From the NCBI GenBank assembly GCA_013298205.1, contig JAAFJZ010000068.1:1-9955 (forward strand): a stretch of DNA of 9,955 bases. Direction: 5' to 3'. Each line of letters starts with the position of its first letter. The first letter of the stretch is position 1. This stretch comes from Cytophagales bacterium (GTDB lineage: Bacteria > Bacteroidota > Bacteroidia > Cytophagales > UBA9547). Shown piece after piece: positions 1 to 6,948 of the stretch. The position numbers were made by a program, and so were the translations under genes. The notes below the pieces were generated by a model, which saw only the letters and a program-made list of their open reading frames with translations, did no database searches and had not been told where the DNA came from.

Positions 1-890
1 TCATAAGAATTAATTAAGTTTGAAAAAGGAGAAACCCGTTGCTTCCAATTAATTTTATTGTATCTAGGAGTTGAATTTGTGAGCGCAAAAGGAAATCTAA
101 GTACACTTTTTAAACCTGATGATCCTGTGTAAAAAATTAATATTTCTGACGAGTTTGCTCCCGCTCCGCTAAAACCCATAACAAAATTATTAGTTGCATT
201 TGCTTTGGGCACAAAAGCTAAACCTGGGAATACATCAATAAATGGTTTGGGGTCGCTAGAGCTGTAAACACTAGAACTTACAGTCATTAAAGACAAAAAA
301 TAGTTTGAAAGTGAACGTGGCAAATTAATTCTTCTTGTATTAGAACCAATAGAAGAAGCTCCGGATGTAATACCCAAAACTGCAGAAGGAGTCAGTGTGT
401 CCGATAATATAAAGTCACCTAAAGTTTGAGCAGGACTTTTAGAAAAGCGGGCATTGGTAGATGTATCAATTTTACTATTTAGTTTGTAAACATCAAAAAT
501 AAAAGGTTTTGTAGGTTCTCCATAAAAATAGTTGACCTTCAAAAACATAATAGCCGAATCTAAACGTGGCGCACTTTCATTTCGATAAGCTGAGTTTTCC
601 CAACCCAAAGTAACAAAAGTCGAAGCTTCTATAACTCCAGTTTTATTGATAGGATTACTCTGAAGCACATCATCTAATCTACCTACAATCAAACTAGGAG
701 TTAGAAAAGTAGAGATGGAGTCATCGTATAAAATCATGGTTGTTTTTACATCCATGGTATCGATTAAAGTAGCACTTAAATATGATTGTAAAGGACTAAC
801 TTCACTTCCAATCTTAGATTTATCACTACAAGATATTAAAAAAATAAAATAAAAAAATAGTAATTTAGGTTTTTTAAGAAACGAGCTCAT
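1..890 (-). CDS. DUF4270 family lipoprotein, C-terminus cut by window edge
   Basis: The frame is open from an ATG at 890 to the left edge, giving 296 whole codons; the C-terminus lies outside the window. The start MSSFLKKPK is followed by a hydrophobic stretch and a lipobox (LISC, Cys21), so it is a predicted lipoprotein of the cell envelope. After that comes a pattern I recognise from DUF4270: SLIVGRLDD near residues 66-74, then ESAPRLDSAIMFLKVNYFYG and FIFDVYKL near 105-136. The function of this Bacteroidota family is not established. The ATG lies inside the end of the upstream glycogen-synthase-like gene (17-base overlap, different frame), which suggests cotranscription and possibly translational coupling. 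No separate promoter is needed or seen. The lipobox and open frame are directly visible; the family call is from memory of its motifs. Confidence 0.78.
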   Translation of the reverse strand, partial: MSSFLKKPKLLFFYFIFLISCSDKSKIGSEVSPLQSYLSATLIDTMDVKTTMILYDDSISTFLTPSLIVGRLDDVLQSNPINKTGVIEASTFVTLGWENSAYRNESAPRLDSAIMFLKVNYFYGEPTKPFIFDVYKLNSKIDTSTNARFSKSPAQTLGDFILSDTLTPSAVLGITSGASSIGSNTRRINLPRSLSNYFLSLMTVSSSVYSSSDPKPFIDVFPGLAFVPKANATNNFVMGFSGAGANSSEILIFYTGSSGLKSVLRFPFALTNSTPRYNKINWKQRVSPFSNLINSY

Positions 891-1689
891 TATACATATT
901 AAAGTAAGAATCTGAAAAATTTTCATCTTCAGCAATCAAATCAATTTTCTTTTCTTTTTCAAATTCGCAAAACAATTCAAGAATATCTGGACTCAAATCT
1001 TCTTGTCCTTTTAATATTACATCTGAATATTGAATTCCCATTTTTATAAACCCATGAAAATCAGCTGATTTTAAGTTATGCATCATATCTTCGTCAATAT
1101 CAAGCATTTTGGCTTTTCCCATTAAAATTTCAGGGATAAACTTATGGTTAAATGGATTATTGTAAACGGTAAAAACTGATTTAGCAGATTTGAAAACGGG
1201 ATCTTTTTTGTAAGAAGTTTTCAAATACATAGGAATTAGGCTCGTCATCCAATCATTACAATGAACAATATCTGGGGCCCAACCTAACTTTTTAACTGTT
1301 TCTAACACTCCTTTGCAAAAAAATATGGCTCTTTCATCATTATCTTCATAAAAATTATTGTCTTTGTCGACAAAAACATGTTTACGTTGAAAATAATCAT
1401 CATTATCTATAAAATAAACTTGCAATTTAGCATTGGGAACAGAGGCCACTTTTATAATTAATGGTTTTTCTTCATCACCCATAGAAATATTGATTCCTGA
1501 TAATCTTACTACTTCGTGAAGTCTATTTTTTCTTTCATTAATTAGACCAAATCTTGGAATAAGAATTCTAATTTCTATGCCTCTTTCTTGCATGGCTTGA
1601 GGAAGCTTTCTAACCAAATCTGCAACCATAGTGGTTTGTAGAAAGGGGTTAATCTCGCTTGCTATATAGAGTATTCTAAACTTAAACAT
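874..1689 (-). CDS. Short glycogen/starch synthase-like protein (GT5 N-terminal domain only)
   Basis: This 271-residue protein matches only the N-terminal Rossmann domain of GlgA-type (GT5) synthases. Visible landmarks are ILYIASEINPF at 6-16, FIDNDDYFQRK at 93-103, DNDERAIFFCKGVLE at 116-130 and DIVHCNDW at 140-147, which corresponds to the family's DIVHAHDWH. Real GlgA is about 480 residues. Here the C-terminal domain with the nucleotide-sugar site is absent, the N-terminal K-T-G-G-L motif is replaced by L-Q-T-T-M (17-21), and the second His of HAHDW is Asn145. It is therefore unlikely to make glycogen; a binding, regulatory or envelope-related role is possible but unproven. It ends 17 bases inside the DUF4270 gene and is divergent from panC. 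The ATG at 1689 gives the normal family N-terminus. I recall Bacteroidota genomes annotating similar short proteins as glycogen synthase beside panC. Confidence 0.8.
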   Translation of the reverse strand: MFKFRILYIASEINPFLQTTMVADLVRKLPQAMQERGIEIRILIPRFGLINERKNRLHEVVRLSGINISMGDEEKPLIIKVASVPNAKLQVYFIDNDDYFQRKHVFVDKDNNFYEDNDERAIFFCKGVLETVKKLGWAPDIVHCNDWMTSLIPMYLKTSYKKDPVFKSAKSVFTVYNNPFNHKFIPEILMGKAKMLDIDEDMMHNLKSADFHGFIKMGIQYSDVILKGQEDLSPDILELFCEFEKEKKIDLIAEDENFSDSYFNMYNELVS

Positions 1690-1748
1690 AAGTACTTACT
1701 TAATAATAATGTGAAAAACGACTTCGTATGAAATTCATAAAAGCCTGC

Positions 1749-1756
1749 AAAGATAA
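1749..1756 (-). promoter_or_regulatory. Predicted -7 box for the GlgA-like/DUF4270 unit
   Basis: Read on the minus strand this is TATCTTTG followed by CA, an exact match to the Bacteroidota -7 consensus TAnnTTTG. Transcription would begin near 1743 and leave a leader of roughly 50 bases before the ATG at 1689. The nearest TTG for a -33 box (1785-1783) is 26 bases upstream, longer than the usual 17-23, so the upstream element is weak or different. The box lies between the panC -33 element and the GlgA-like gene, so the two divergent promoters overlap. Confidence 0.55.
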
Positions 1757-1773
1757 TAAAAAAAATAGGCACT

Positions 1774-1807
1774 TTGAAAAACAATTTAACGTAAAAATAT
1801 ATGTTTG
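1774..1807 (+). promoter_or_regulatory. Predicted panC promoter (-33 TTTG / -7 TATGTTTG)
   Basis: TTTG at 1774-1777 and TATGTTTG at 1800-1807 are separated by 22 bases, within the usual Bacteroidota range for TTTG/TTG and TAnnTTTG. Transcription would start around 1812-1814, about 16 bases before the panC ATG at 1829. This argues against the in-frame TTG at 1805 as a start codon, because it lies inside the promoter box. Confidence 0.6.
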
Positions 1808-1828
1808 TATAAAAATAGATTTAGAGTA

Positions 1829-2680
1829 ATGGATATACTAACTGATAATCAATCTTTTATGAATTTTAGAGGTTCTAAAATAAATCACAAATCTATTGGT
1901 TTTGTGCCTACTATGGGCTATTTGCATGATGGGCATTTGTCATTAATCAAGCAATCTAAACTTAAAAACGAAATTACTTTGTGCAGCATTTTCGTAAATC
2001 CTCTTCAATTTAACAATCCAGAAGATTTTGAGAAATACCCCTCCAATATAGATAATGATTTAAAGTTACTCACAAACGCTGGGTGCGATGCCGTTTTTTT
2101 ACCCAAAAATGAAGAATTTTATGCTAAAAAACCTGTTTTATCATTTGATTTTGGCAATTTAGATAACATTATGGAAGGTTATTTTAGACCCAAACATTTT
2201 AGCGGAGTGGGCATAGTGGTCGCTAAACTTTTAAATATTGTCAAACCCAATGAAGTGTTTTTAGGGCAAAAAGATTTTCAACAATGCTTGGTTATAAAAG
2301 CTTTAATTGAAGATTTGAATATCCCTACTAAAATAACTATTTGTAATATAGTTAGAGAAAAGAACGGACTTGCTATGTCCTCTAGAAATTCACGTTTGAG
2401 CAAAGTTGCTCGTGAGGATGCCTCTATTATTTACAAAACGCTAATCGAAGCCCAAAATCTCTACTTTGCAAATTATGAACCAAAGGAAATTATCAACCAA
2501 ATAAAGACCAAATTGGAACAAAATGAGAAGCTTAAATTAGAATATTTTACTATTGCTGATACAGAAACTCTTCAATCTTATCCAGCTTGGAATCAATATC
2601 AATCTGGTTTTGGGTTTTTTATTGCTTTATATATCGAAGGCGTGAGGTTAATTGATAACCTAATAATAAATCAGAAATAA
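1829..2680 (+). CDS. panC: Pantothenate synthetase (pantoate--beta-alanine ligase)
   Basis: PanC joins pantoate and beta-alanine using ATP, through a pantoyl-adenylate, to make pantothenate, the precursor of coenzyme A, in the cytoplasm. From the ATG at 1829 the protein has 283 residues, the normal family length. It carries FVPTMGYLHDGHLSLI (25-40) with the HIGH-type HDGH at 33-36, FVNPLQFN (55-62), RPKHFSGVGIVVAKL (120-134), GQKDFQQ (146-152), and the KMSKS-like loop LAMSSRN (181-187). The frame could be extended to a TTG at 1805, but that codon lies in the predicted -7 box, and homologues begin close to this Met. The usual partner panD (aspartate decarboxylase, the beta-alanine source) is not next to it; a secreted-protein gene follows after 140 bases. 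All expected catalytic motifs are present. Confidence 0.95.
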   Translation: MDILTDNQSFMNFRGSKINHKSIGFVPTMGYLHDGHLSLIKQSKLKNEITLCSIFVNPLQFNNPEDFEKYPSNIDNDLKLLTNAGCDAVFLPKNEEFYAKKPVLSFDFGNLDNIMEGYFRPKHFSGVGIVVAKLLNIVKPNEVFLGQKDFQQCLVIKALIEDLNIPTKITICNIVREKNGLAMSSRNSRLSKVAREDASIIYKTLIEAQNLYFANYEPKEIINQIKTKLEQNEKLKLEYFTIADTETLQSYPAWNQYQSGFGFFIALYIEGVRLIDNLIINQK

Positions 2681-2768
2681 TTTTAAGCTTTTCATTGATA
2701 AATTCCCCTTTTTCACATTATTTTAATAATTTTCCTAAAATAATTACAATTTTAAAAGATTATTTTTT

Positions 2769-2776
2769 TAACTTTG
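2769..2776 (+). promoter_or_regulatory. Predicted -7 box for the secreted FG-GAP gene
   Basis: TAACTTTG followed by CG matches the Bacteroidota -7 consensus and would start a transcript near 2782, about 40 bases before the ATG at 2821. No convincing TTG/TTTG -33 element is found 17-23 bases upstream. A second consensus-like box, TATATTTG at 2789-2796, is an alternative but has no -33 partner at suitable spacing. The 2681-2820 gap otherwise holds only AT-rich sequence. Confidence 0.45.
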
Positions 2777-2820
2777 CGAACATCAATTTATATTTGATTT
2801 GTTCTTTAATATAACGCAAA

Positions 2821-5337
2821 ATGAAAAAACATTTACAACGACTTTCTTTGGCTACTTTTATTTACTTTATGCCAACAGTATTTTTATCTACCTATGCACA
2901 ATTTGCGGGAACGGGACAAGGTGAAAGTTTTACTGCATTTAATATTCCCGCTACTGGTGCAGGTACGCAAAAATTAGCAGTTGGAGATATTAATGGAGAT
3001 GGAAGACCAGATGTTGTTTTTTGCCAATCAAATTATGGAGATGGAATCCCTAATATAGCTGTAGTTTTAAATACTACTGCCACCAATTCACCAAACTTTT
3101 CAGGAACTACACCGCTTTTGCTAGACTTATTAACTGCTCCAGGAGCTACTTTTTTAGGTTCATATCCATATGAAGTAAAAATAGCGGATATGAACAATGA
3201 TGGCAAAGGTGATATAATAACATATTCTAGTCAAAAAATTAGCGTTTTTTTAAGCAATACTTCAATAAGTGCAAGTACTACTTCTGGAATTTCCTTTTAT
3301 CCTAGGCAAGATTATACGATTTCAGGAATTGCAGGTTTTGGTGGAAATAACAATGTTACATTACAACGTTCATCAATGGATGTAGGCGACTTAAATAACG
3401 ATGGAAAAGTAGATGTTGTGATAATGTCGGGTGATAATGATTCTTTCAGTGCTGCTAAACTGAATATATTTGTTAATTCCACTCTTGCCAATTCAACTAC
3501 TCTCTCATGGTCATTTTCTGCCTCTAATTCAGTTTCACCAGCAGGAGTTCAGTTCGCCCAATATTTCGTTTGCAAAATAATAGATTTAGATAAAAATGGA
3601 TATCCAGAAATTGTAGCAAATGGTTATCAAAAAATGCAAGTTGCTATCAATACAACTTTAATATCTGGAGCTAATCCTACATTTTTAGATCCCACAGCTT
3701 ACATGAGAAGTTTTGATTTTTTTAACAATTTAGCTTATGCTATTACAGATGCTGACTTCAATGGAGATGGTAGATCTGATATTACTATGGCAACCAACAT
3801 TACAGGTAGTAAAATAAATTCTTGGTCAAACACTAGCACAGTTGGGGGAATTCCTTTTAATGTTTTAACTACAGGTGGGGTAAGTTTAGCTACCTCTAAT
3901 TCTTTTGATTTCATTTCAGTTTTACCTATCACAACCATGAGAGTTCAGGATTTAGCTGGTGATGACTTAGATGGAGATACTAAAATAGATTTAATTTTAG
4001 GGTCTTATGATAAAGGAATACTTCATGTTTTTCAAAATATTAGAACATCTACCTTGCCATCTGGATTAGGTTTTTCGGCAGTAGCTGTTTTAAATACAGG
4101 AGCTGTAACGCAGCCATTAAGCTACGATGCTCCATTTACAAACTCGTCAAACCAAATAGAAATTGCTGACTTCAATTTAGATGGAAGAAAAGATATTATC
4201 ACTTTTGGTCAAGACGGCTTAACTGTTTTTAGAAATAACCCTTCTATAACCTCGATTTCGCCAGCAGCAGCTAATGATGGTCAAATAGTTACATTGAAAG
4301 GTTCATGGCTTTCTGCTCTTACCCAGGTTACTTTTGCAAATGGAGTTACAGTACCTGTAACCAATACCGGTATAAATACATTTCAAGCCAATGTGCCATC
4401 AGGGAATATTACTGGTCCGCTTACTTTTTCTTTAAATAGTACAAATTTAAAAAGTTCTGTTTCGTTGCTTATGCGTAAGCCAGCAACAATAAATGGCCTT
4501 AATCCTTCTTCTGTTGTAAGAGAAAAAGATGTTACCGAACTAACGTTTACAGGAATAAACATGGTTTCAGATGCTTCTATTAAATCACAATTTGTATTTA
4601 ACGGCAAAACTTTAAATGCTCGATTCACAACTGGGGGAGAAACTGCTTTTATTACACTATCAAATTCAGATTTAGCCGTTATTTCATCAGGAGGAGTATC
4701 TATTTTAAGCACCGTAGGAGGTGTAGCTTACAGTTCACCTGTATTTAGTCAGTTAATTGTAATGAACCCTCAATCAATAGTCTTTATGCCTTTTGGTAAC
4801 TCTTTTATTTATAAAGAAGGCTTAAGTATTTCTATTAACCCAAGCTTTTTATATTCAAGTTCTGGTCTCGTTCCGACCCTTTCTCTAACATCAATTCCAG
4901 TTGGTATAGCTTCATTAGGAGCTAACAATACGATTAATATTACTGGAACGGGTACCGTAACTGCTTTTGCTACGCAAACAGGAGATGGAATTAATTGGTG
5001 GCCAGCTCCATCAGCGTCTAATACAATTCGTTCTTTTGAAGTAACTCCTAAGCCTACTTTTCCAACTCCTCCAAAAGATACATTAAGTTTAAATGACTAT
5101 TCCTTATTAGAATCGATTTCATTAAGCCCTAATCCATTTCAAACAGGTTTTACTTTAAACGCTTTTTATGGAGCAAATTACTCTATATCAGACTTATCTG
5201 GAAGAGTACTTTTACAAGGATTGGCTTTAGAAAAAGAAACATATATTTCTACAACCAAACTTTCAGAAGGAATTTATATATTGACCGTTATCTCTGGAAA
5301 TGGGAAAAAGAAAAATATAAAGCTTGTAAAATCTTAA
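2821..5337 (+). CDS. T9SS-secreted protein with seven FG-GAP/VCBS repeats and IPT/TIG domain
   Basis: This 838-residue protein is predicted to be exported to the cell surface or medium. A Sec signal peptide covers 1-26 with likely cleavage at STYA-Q. Seven FG-GAP/VCBS-type calcium-binding loops of the D-x-N/D-x-D/N-G kind start near residues 56 (DINGDG), 123 (DMNNDG), 190 (DLNNDG), 255 (DLDKNG), 312 (DFNGDG), 382 (DLDGDT) and 450 (DFNLDG), which fits a seven-bladed beta-propeller. An IPT/TIG Ig-like domain follows (about 474-550), then a second Ig-like region (about 553-650) and a third (about 650-742), a proline-rich linker (743-752), and a C-terminal T9SS sorting domain. That last domain shows SLSPNPF (767-773), Y-S-I-S-D-L-S-G-R-V (787-796), LSEGIYILTV (814-823) and a basic KLVKS end. 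No catalytic domain is recognised, so adhesion or binding is only an inference. It ends in tandem TAA stops and has its own terminator. Confidence 0.88.
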   Translation: MKKHLQRLSLATFIYFMPTVFLSTYAQFAGTGQGESFTAFNIPATGAGTQKLAVGDINGDGRPDVVFCQSNYGDGIPNIAVVLNTTATNSPNFSGTTPLLLDLLTAPGATFLGSYPYEVKIADMNNDGKGDIITYSSQKISVFLSNTSISASTTSGISFYPRQDYTISGIAGFGGNNNVTLQRSSMDVGDLNNDGKVDVVIMSGDNDSFSAAKLNIFVNSTLANSTTLSWSFSASNSVSPAGVQFAQYFVCKIIDLDKNGYPEIVANGYQKMQVAINTTLISGANPTFLDPTAYMRSFDFFNNLAYAITDADFNGDGRSDITMATNITGSKINSWSNTSTVGGIPFNVLTTGGVSLATSNSFDFISVLPITTMRVQDLAGDDLDGDTKIDLILGSYDKGILHVFQNIRTSTLPSGLGFSAVAVLNTGAVTQPLSYDAPFTNSSNQIEIADFNLDGRKDIITFGQDGLTVFRNNPSITSISPAAANDGQIVTLKGSWLSALTQVTFANGVTVPVTNTGINTFQANVPSGNITGPLTFSLNSTNLKSSVSLLMRKPATINGLNPSSVVREKDVTELTFTGINMVSDASIKSQFVFNGKTLNARFTTGGETAFITLSNSDLAVISSGGVSILSTVGGVAYSSPVFSQLIVMNPQSIVFMPFGNSFIYKEGLSISINPSFLYSSSGLVPTLSLTSIPVGIASLGANNTINITGTGTVTAFATQTGDGINWWPAPSASNTIRSFEVTPKPTFPTPPKDTLSLNDYSLLESISLSPNPFQTGFTLNAFYGANYSISDLSGRVLLQGLALEKETYISTTKLSEGIYILTVISGNGKKKNIKLVKS

Positions 5338-5356
5338 TAAGTAATATTTTAAATGC

Positions 5357-5398
5357 AATAAAAGCCTGATTTATAAGTTTATAAGTCAGGCTTTTATT
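5357..5398 (+). terminator. Rho-independent terminator after the FG-GAP gene
   Basis: A perfect 13-base inverted repeat pairs AATAAAAGCCTGA (5357-5369) with TCAGGCTTTTATT (5386-5398), around a 16-base loop that is itself AT-rich and partly self-complementary. The GC-containing core AGCCTGA/TCAGGCT is followed by a T-rich tail. It begins 19 bases after the stop and separates this gene from trpE. Confidence 0.85.
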
Positions 5399-5483
5399 AT
5401 TAAAAAGCGTTTTAATAATAATTATTATTCACATTAAATCTAAGTTCTTTTTATTATATGTGAGCTAATATTATTTTTACACA

Positions 5484-5491
5484 TATATTTG
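5484..5491 (+). promoter_or_regulatory. Predicted trpE -7 box
   Basis: TATATTTG matches the Bacteroidota -7 consensus TAnnTTTG and would place the transcription start near 5495-5497. No clear TTG -33 element lies 17-23 bases upstream, so confidence is moderate. The predicted start coincides with the left arm of the leader hairpin at 5495-5537. Upstream in the same gap (5399-5483) I see only AT-rich sequence with a short palindrome at 5414-5429. Confidence 0.45.
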
Positions 5492-5494
5492 TAC

Positions 5495-5537
5495 GGTATA
5501 GCCTAGTTTACAAAATAAAAAATAGGCTAATCATACC
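5495..5537 (+). promoter_or_regulatory. Leader hairpin / inverted repeat just upstream of trpE
   Basis: GGTATAGCCTA (5495-5505) pairs with TAGGCT (5523-5528) and ATACC (5533-5537). This gives 11 base pairs broken by a 4-base bulge (AATC, 5529-5532) and closed by a 17-base A-rich loop. It ends 10 bases before the trpE ATG at 5548. If the predicted promoter is right, the hairpin is at the very 5' end of the trpEG mRNA. It is not followed by a T-run, so it is not an ordinary terminator, and no Trp-codon leader peptide fits in this short leader. It could be an operator, an mRNA-stabilising stem or a translation-control site. Confidence 0.5.
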
Positions 5538-5547
5538 AGAATTGCTT

Positions 5548-6948
5548 ATGAACTCTTTTCATCTAAACTCTCATTATAAAAAAATACTTGCAGATAAGCT
5601 TTCTCCAGTTCAAGTATATCTTAAAATAAGAGATCATTATGCCCAAAGCATTTTACTAGAAAGTTCTGATTATCATGGAGATACTGATATTCACTCATAT
5701 ATTTGTATAGATTCAATATCATCTTTTATAACTGATGAAAAAAATACTGAAATAAAATTTCCTGATGGTACAAGTCAAAATTTTGAATTGCATAGCGAGG
5801 TTCAAAATAATTTGCATGCGTACTCAAAATCATTTACTGCAACAAAAACAGATTTACCTTTTGTACATGCAGGACTATTTGGGTATATGCTGTATGATTC
5901 TGTAAGGTATTTTGAAGATATTAAAATCAAAGATTTTGAAAATGACGATAGAAAAATACCTCATATTCAATACCATTTGTATAGATATGTTTTGGTATTC
6001 AATCATTTCAATAGTGAATTATATATCGTAGAAAATTACCTAAATAATGAACCAAAAGGTTTAGAAGTAATAGAAAAAATCATTTTAACTAATAAAGGTT
6101 CAGAATTTCCCTTCAATATTCTAAGTGAAGAAGAAAGTAATTTTACTGATGATGAATTTGTAAACGTATTACAAAAAGGCAAAAATCATTGCTTCCGTGG
6201 TGATGTTTTTCAAATTGTTCTATCAAGACGATTCGAAAGAAAATATTCGGGTGACGAATTTCAAATTTACAGAAGCTTACGATCTATAAATCCTTCTCCG
6301 TATTTAATATATTTCGATTACGGCAATTTTAAGATTTTAGGTTCATCTCCAGAAGCACAAATCGTAATTAAAAATGGCAAAAGCACTATTTTTCCTATTG
6401 CTGGGACTTTTCGTAGGACAGGCAATGATATTCACGATTATGATTTGGCTAGAAAGCTGCTTGATGACCCCAAAGAAAATGCAGAACATGTGATGTTGGT
6501 AGATTTGGCAAGAAACGATTTAAGTCGCCATTGTGAAAAAGTAAAAGTAGAAACATTTAAAGAAGTTCAATACTATTCCCACGTTATCCATTTGGTCTCA
6601 AAAGTGAGTGGAATGCTCGAGAATACGGAAAAATCATTTGATATCGTAGCAGATACTTTCCCGGCTGGAACGCTTTCTGGTGCGCCCAAATACAGAGCCA
6701 TGCAACTCATTAACGAATACGAAAAAGGTAATAGAGGTTTTTATGGCGGTTGTATTGGAATGATGGATTTGGAAGGCAACTTTAATCATGCAATTATGAT
6801 TCGTAGCCTTTTAGCTAAAAACGGATGCTTATATTACCAAGCAGGTGCAGGAGTAGTAGCGCTTTCCGATACCCAAAGTGAACTTCAAGAAGTAAATAAT
6901 AAGCTGGCTGCCATAAGAAAAGCCATAGAACTTGCTCCTAATTTATGA
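5548..6948 (+). CDS. trpE: Anthranilate synthase component I
   Basis: TrpE converts chorismate, with ammonia supplied by TrpG, to anthranilate and pyruvate, the first committed step to tryptophan. From the ATG at 5548 it has 466 residues, normal for the family. The N-terminal domain carries LLES (36-39), the tryptophan-feedback motif. The chorismate-binding domain shows SPEA (267-270), PIAGT (283-287), DLARNDL (319-325), FPAGTLSGAPK (371-381) and AGAGVV (432-437). PIAGT, rather than the PIKGT typical of PabB with its catalytic lysine, together with LLES, favours TrpE over aminodeoxychorismate synthase. The frame extends two codons up to a TTG at 5542, but the ATG gives the usual MNSFHLNSHYKKI-type start. 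The stop overlaps trpG by four bases (ATGA). A leader hairpin lies immediately upstream. Confidence 0.93.
   Translation: MNSFHLNSHYKKILADKLSPVQVYLKIRDHYAQSILLESSDYHGDTDIHSYICIDSISSFITDEKNTEIKFPDGTSQNFELHSEVQNNLHAYSKSFTATKTDLPFVHAGLFGYMLYDSVRYFEDIKIKDFENDDRKIPHIQYHLYRYVLVFNHFNSELYIVENYLNNEPKGLEVIEKIILTNKGSEFPFNILSEEESNFTDDEFVNVLQKGKNHCFRGDVFQIVLSRRFERKYSGDEFQIYRSLRSINPSPYLIYFDYGNFKILGSSPEAQIVIKNGKSTIFPIAGTFRRTGNDIHDYDLARKLLDDPKENAEHVMLVDLARNDLSRHCEKVKVETFKEVQYYSHVIHLVSKVSGMLENTEKSFDIVADTFPAGTLSGAPKYRAMQLINEYEKGNRGFYGGCIGMMDLEGNFNHAIMIRSLLAKNGCLYYQAGAGVVALSDTQSELQEVNNKLAAIRKAIELAPNL

Noticed and set aside
1805..1828. Extended panC start at TTG 1805
   Set aside because: The TTG lies inside the predicted -7 box TATGTTTG, and the extra residues YKNRFRV are not expected before the usual PanC N-terminus; ATG 1829 fits better.
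2717..2766. Alternative hairpins after panC: ATTATTTTA (2717-2725) with TAAAATAAT (2736-2744), or AAAATAAT (2737-2744) with ATTATTTT (2759-2766)
   Set aside because: The arms are purely A/T in a very AT-rich gap, so chance pairing is likely. A weak panC terminator is possible but not supportable.
3735..4712. Open frames on the minus strand inside the FG-GAP gene (3735-3938 and 4383-4712)
   Set aside because: Both are antisense to a well-supported coding frame with recognisable domains, have no promoter box or family motif, and read as low-information shadows.
2821..5337. Possible enzyme or toxin domain in the secreted protein
   Set aside because: All segments are accounted for by FG-GAP repeats, Ig-like regions, a linker and the T9SS tail; no catalytic motif was seen.
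5414..5429. 16-base perfect palindrome AATAATAATTATTATT upstream of trpE
   Set aside because: It is simple A/T triplet sequence in AT-rich DNA about 55 bases from the -7 box; without conservation it cannot be called an operator.
5495..5537. Classic Trp attenuator or T-box before trpE
   Set aside because: The leader is about 50 bases, holds no short reading frame with Trp codons, no T-run after the stem and no T-box sequence.
5542..5547. Extended trpE start at TTG 5542
   Set aside because: An ATG two codons later matches the usual TrpE N-terminus; nothing favours the TTG.
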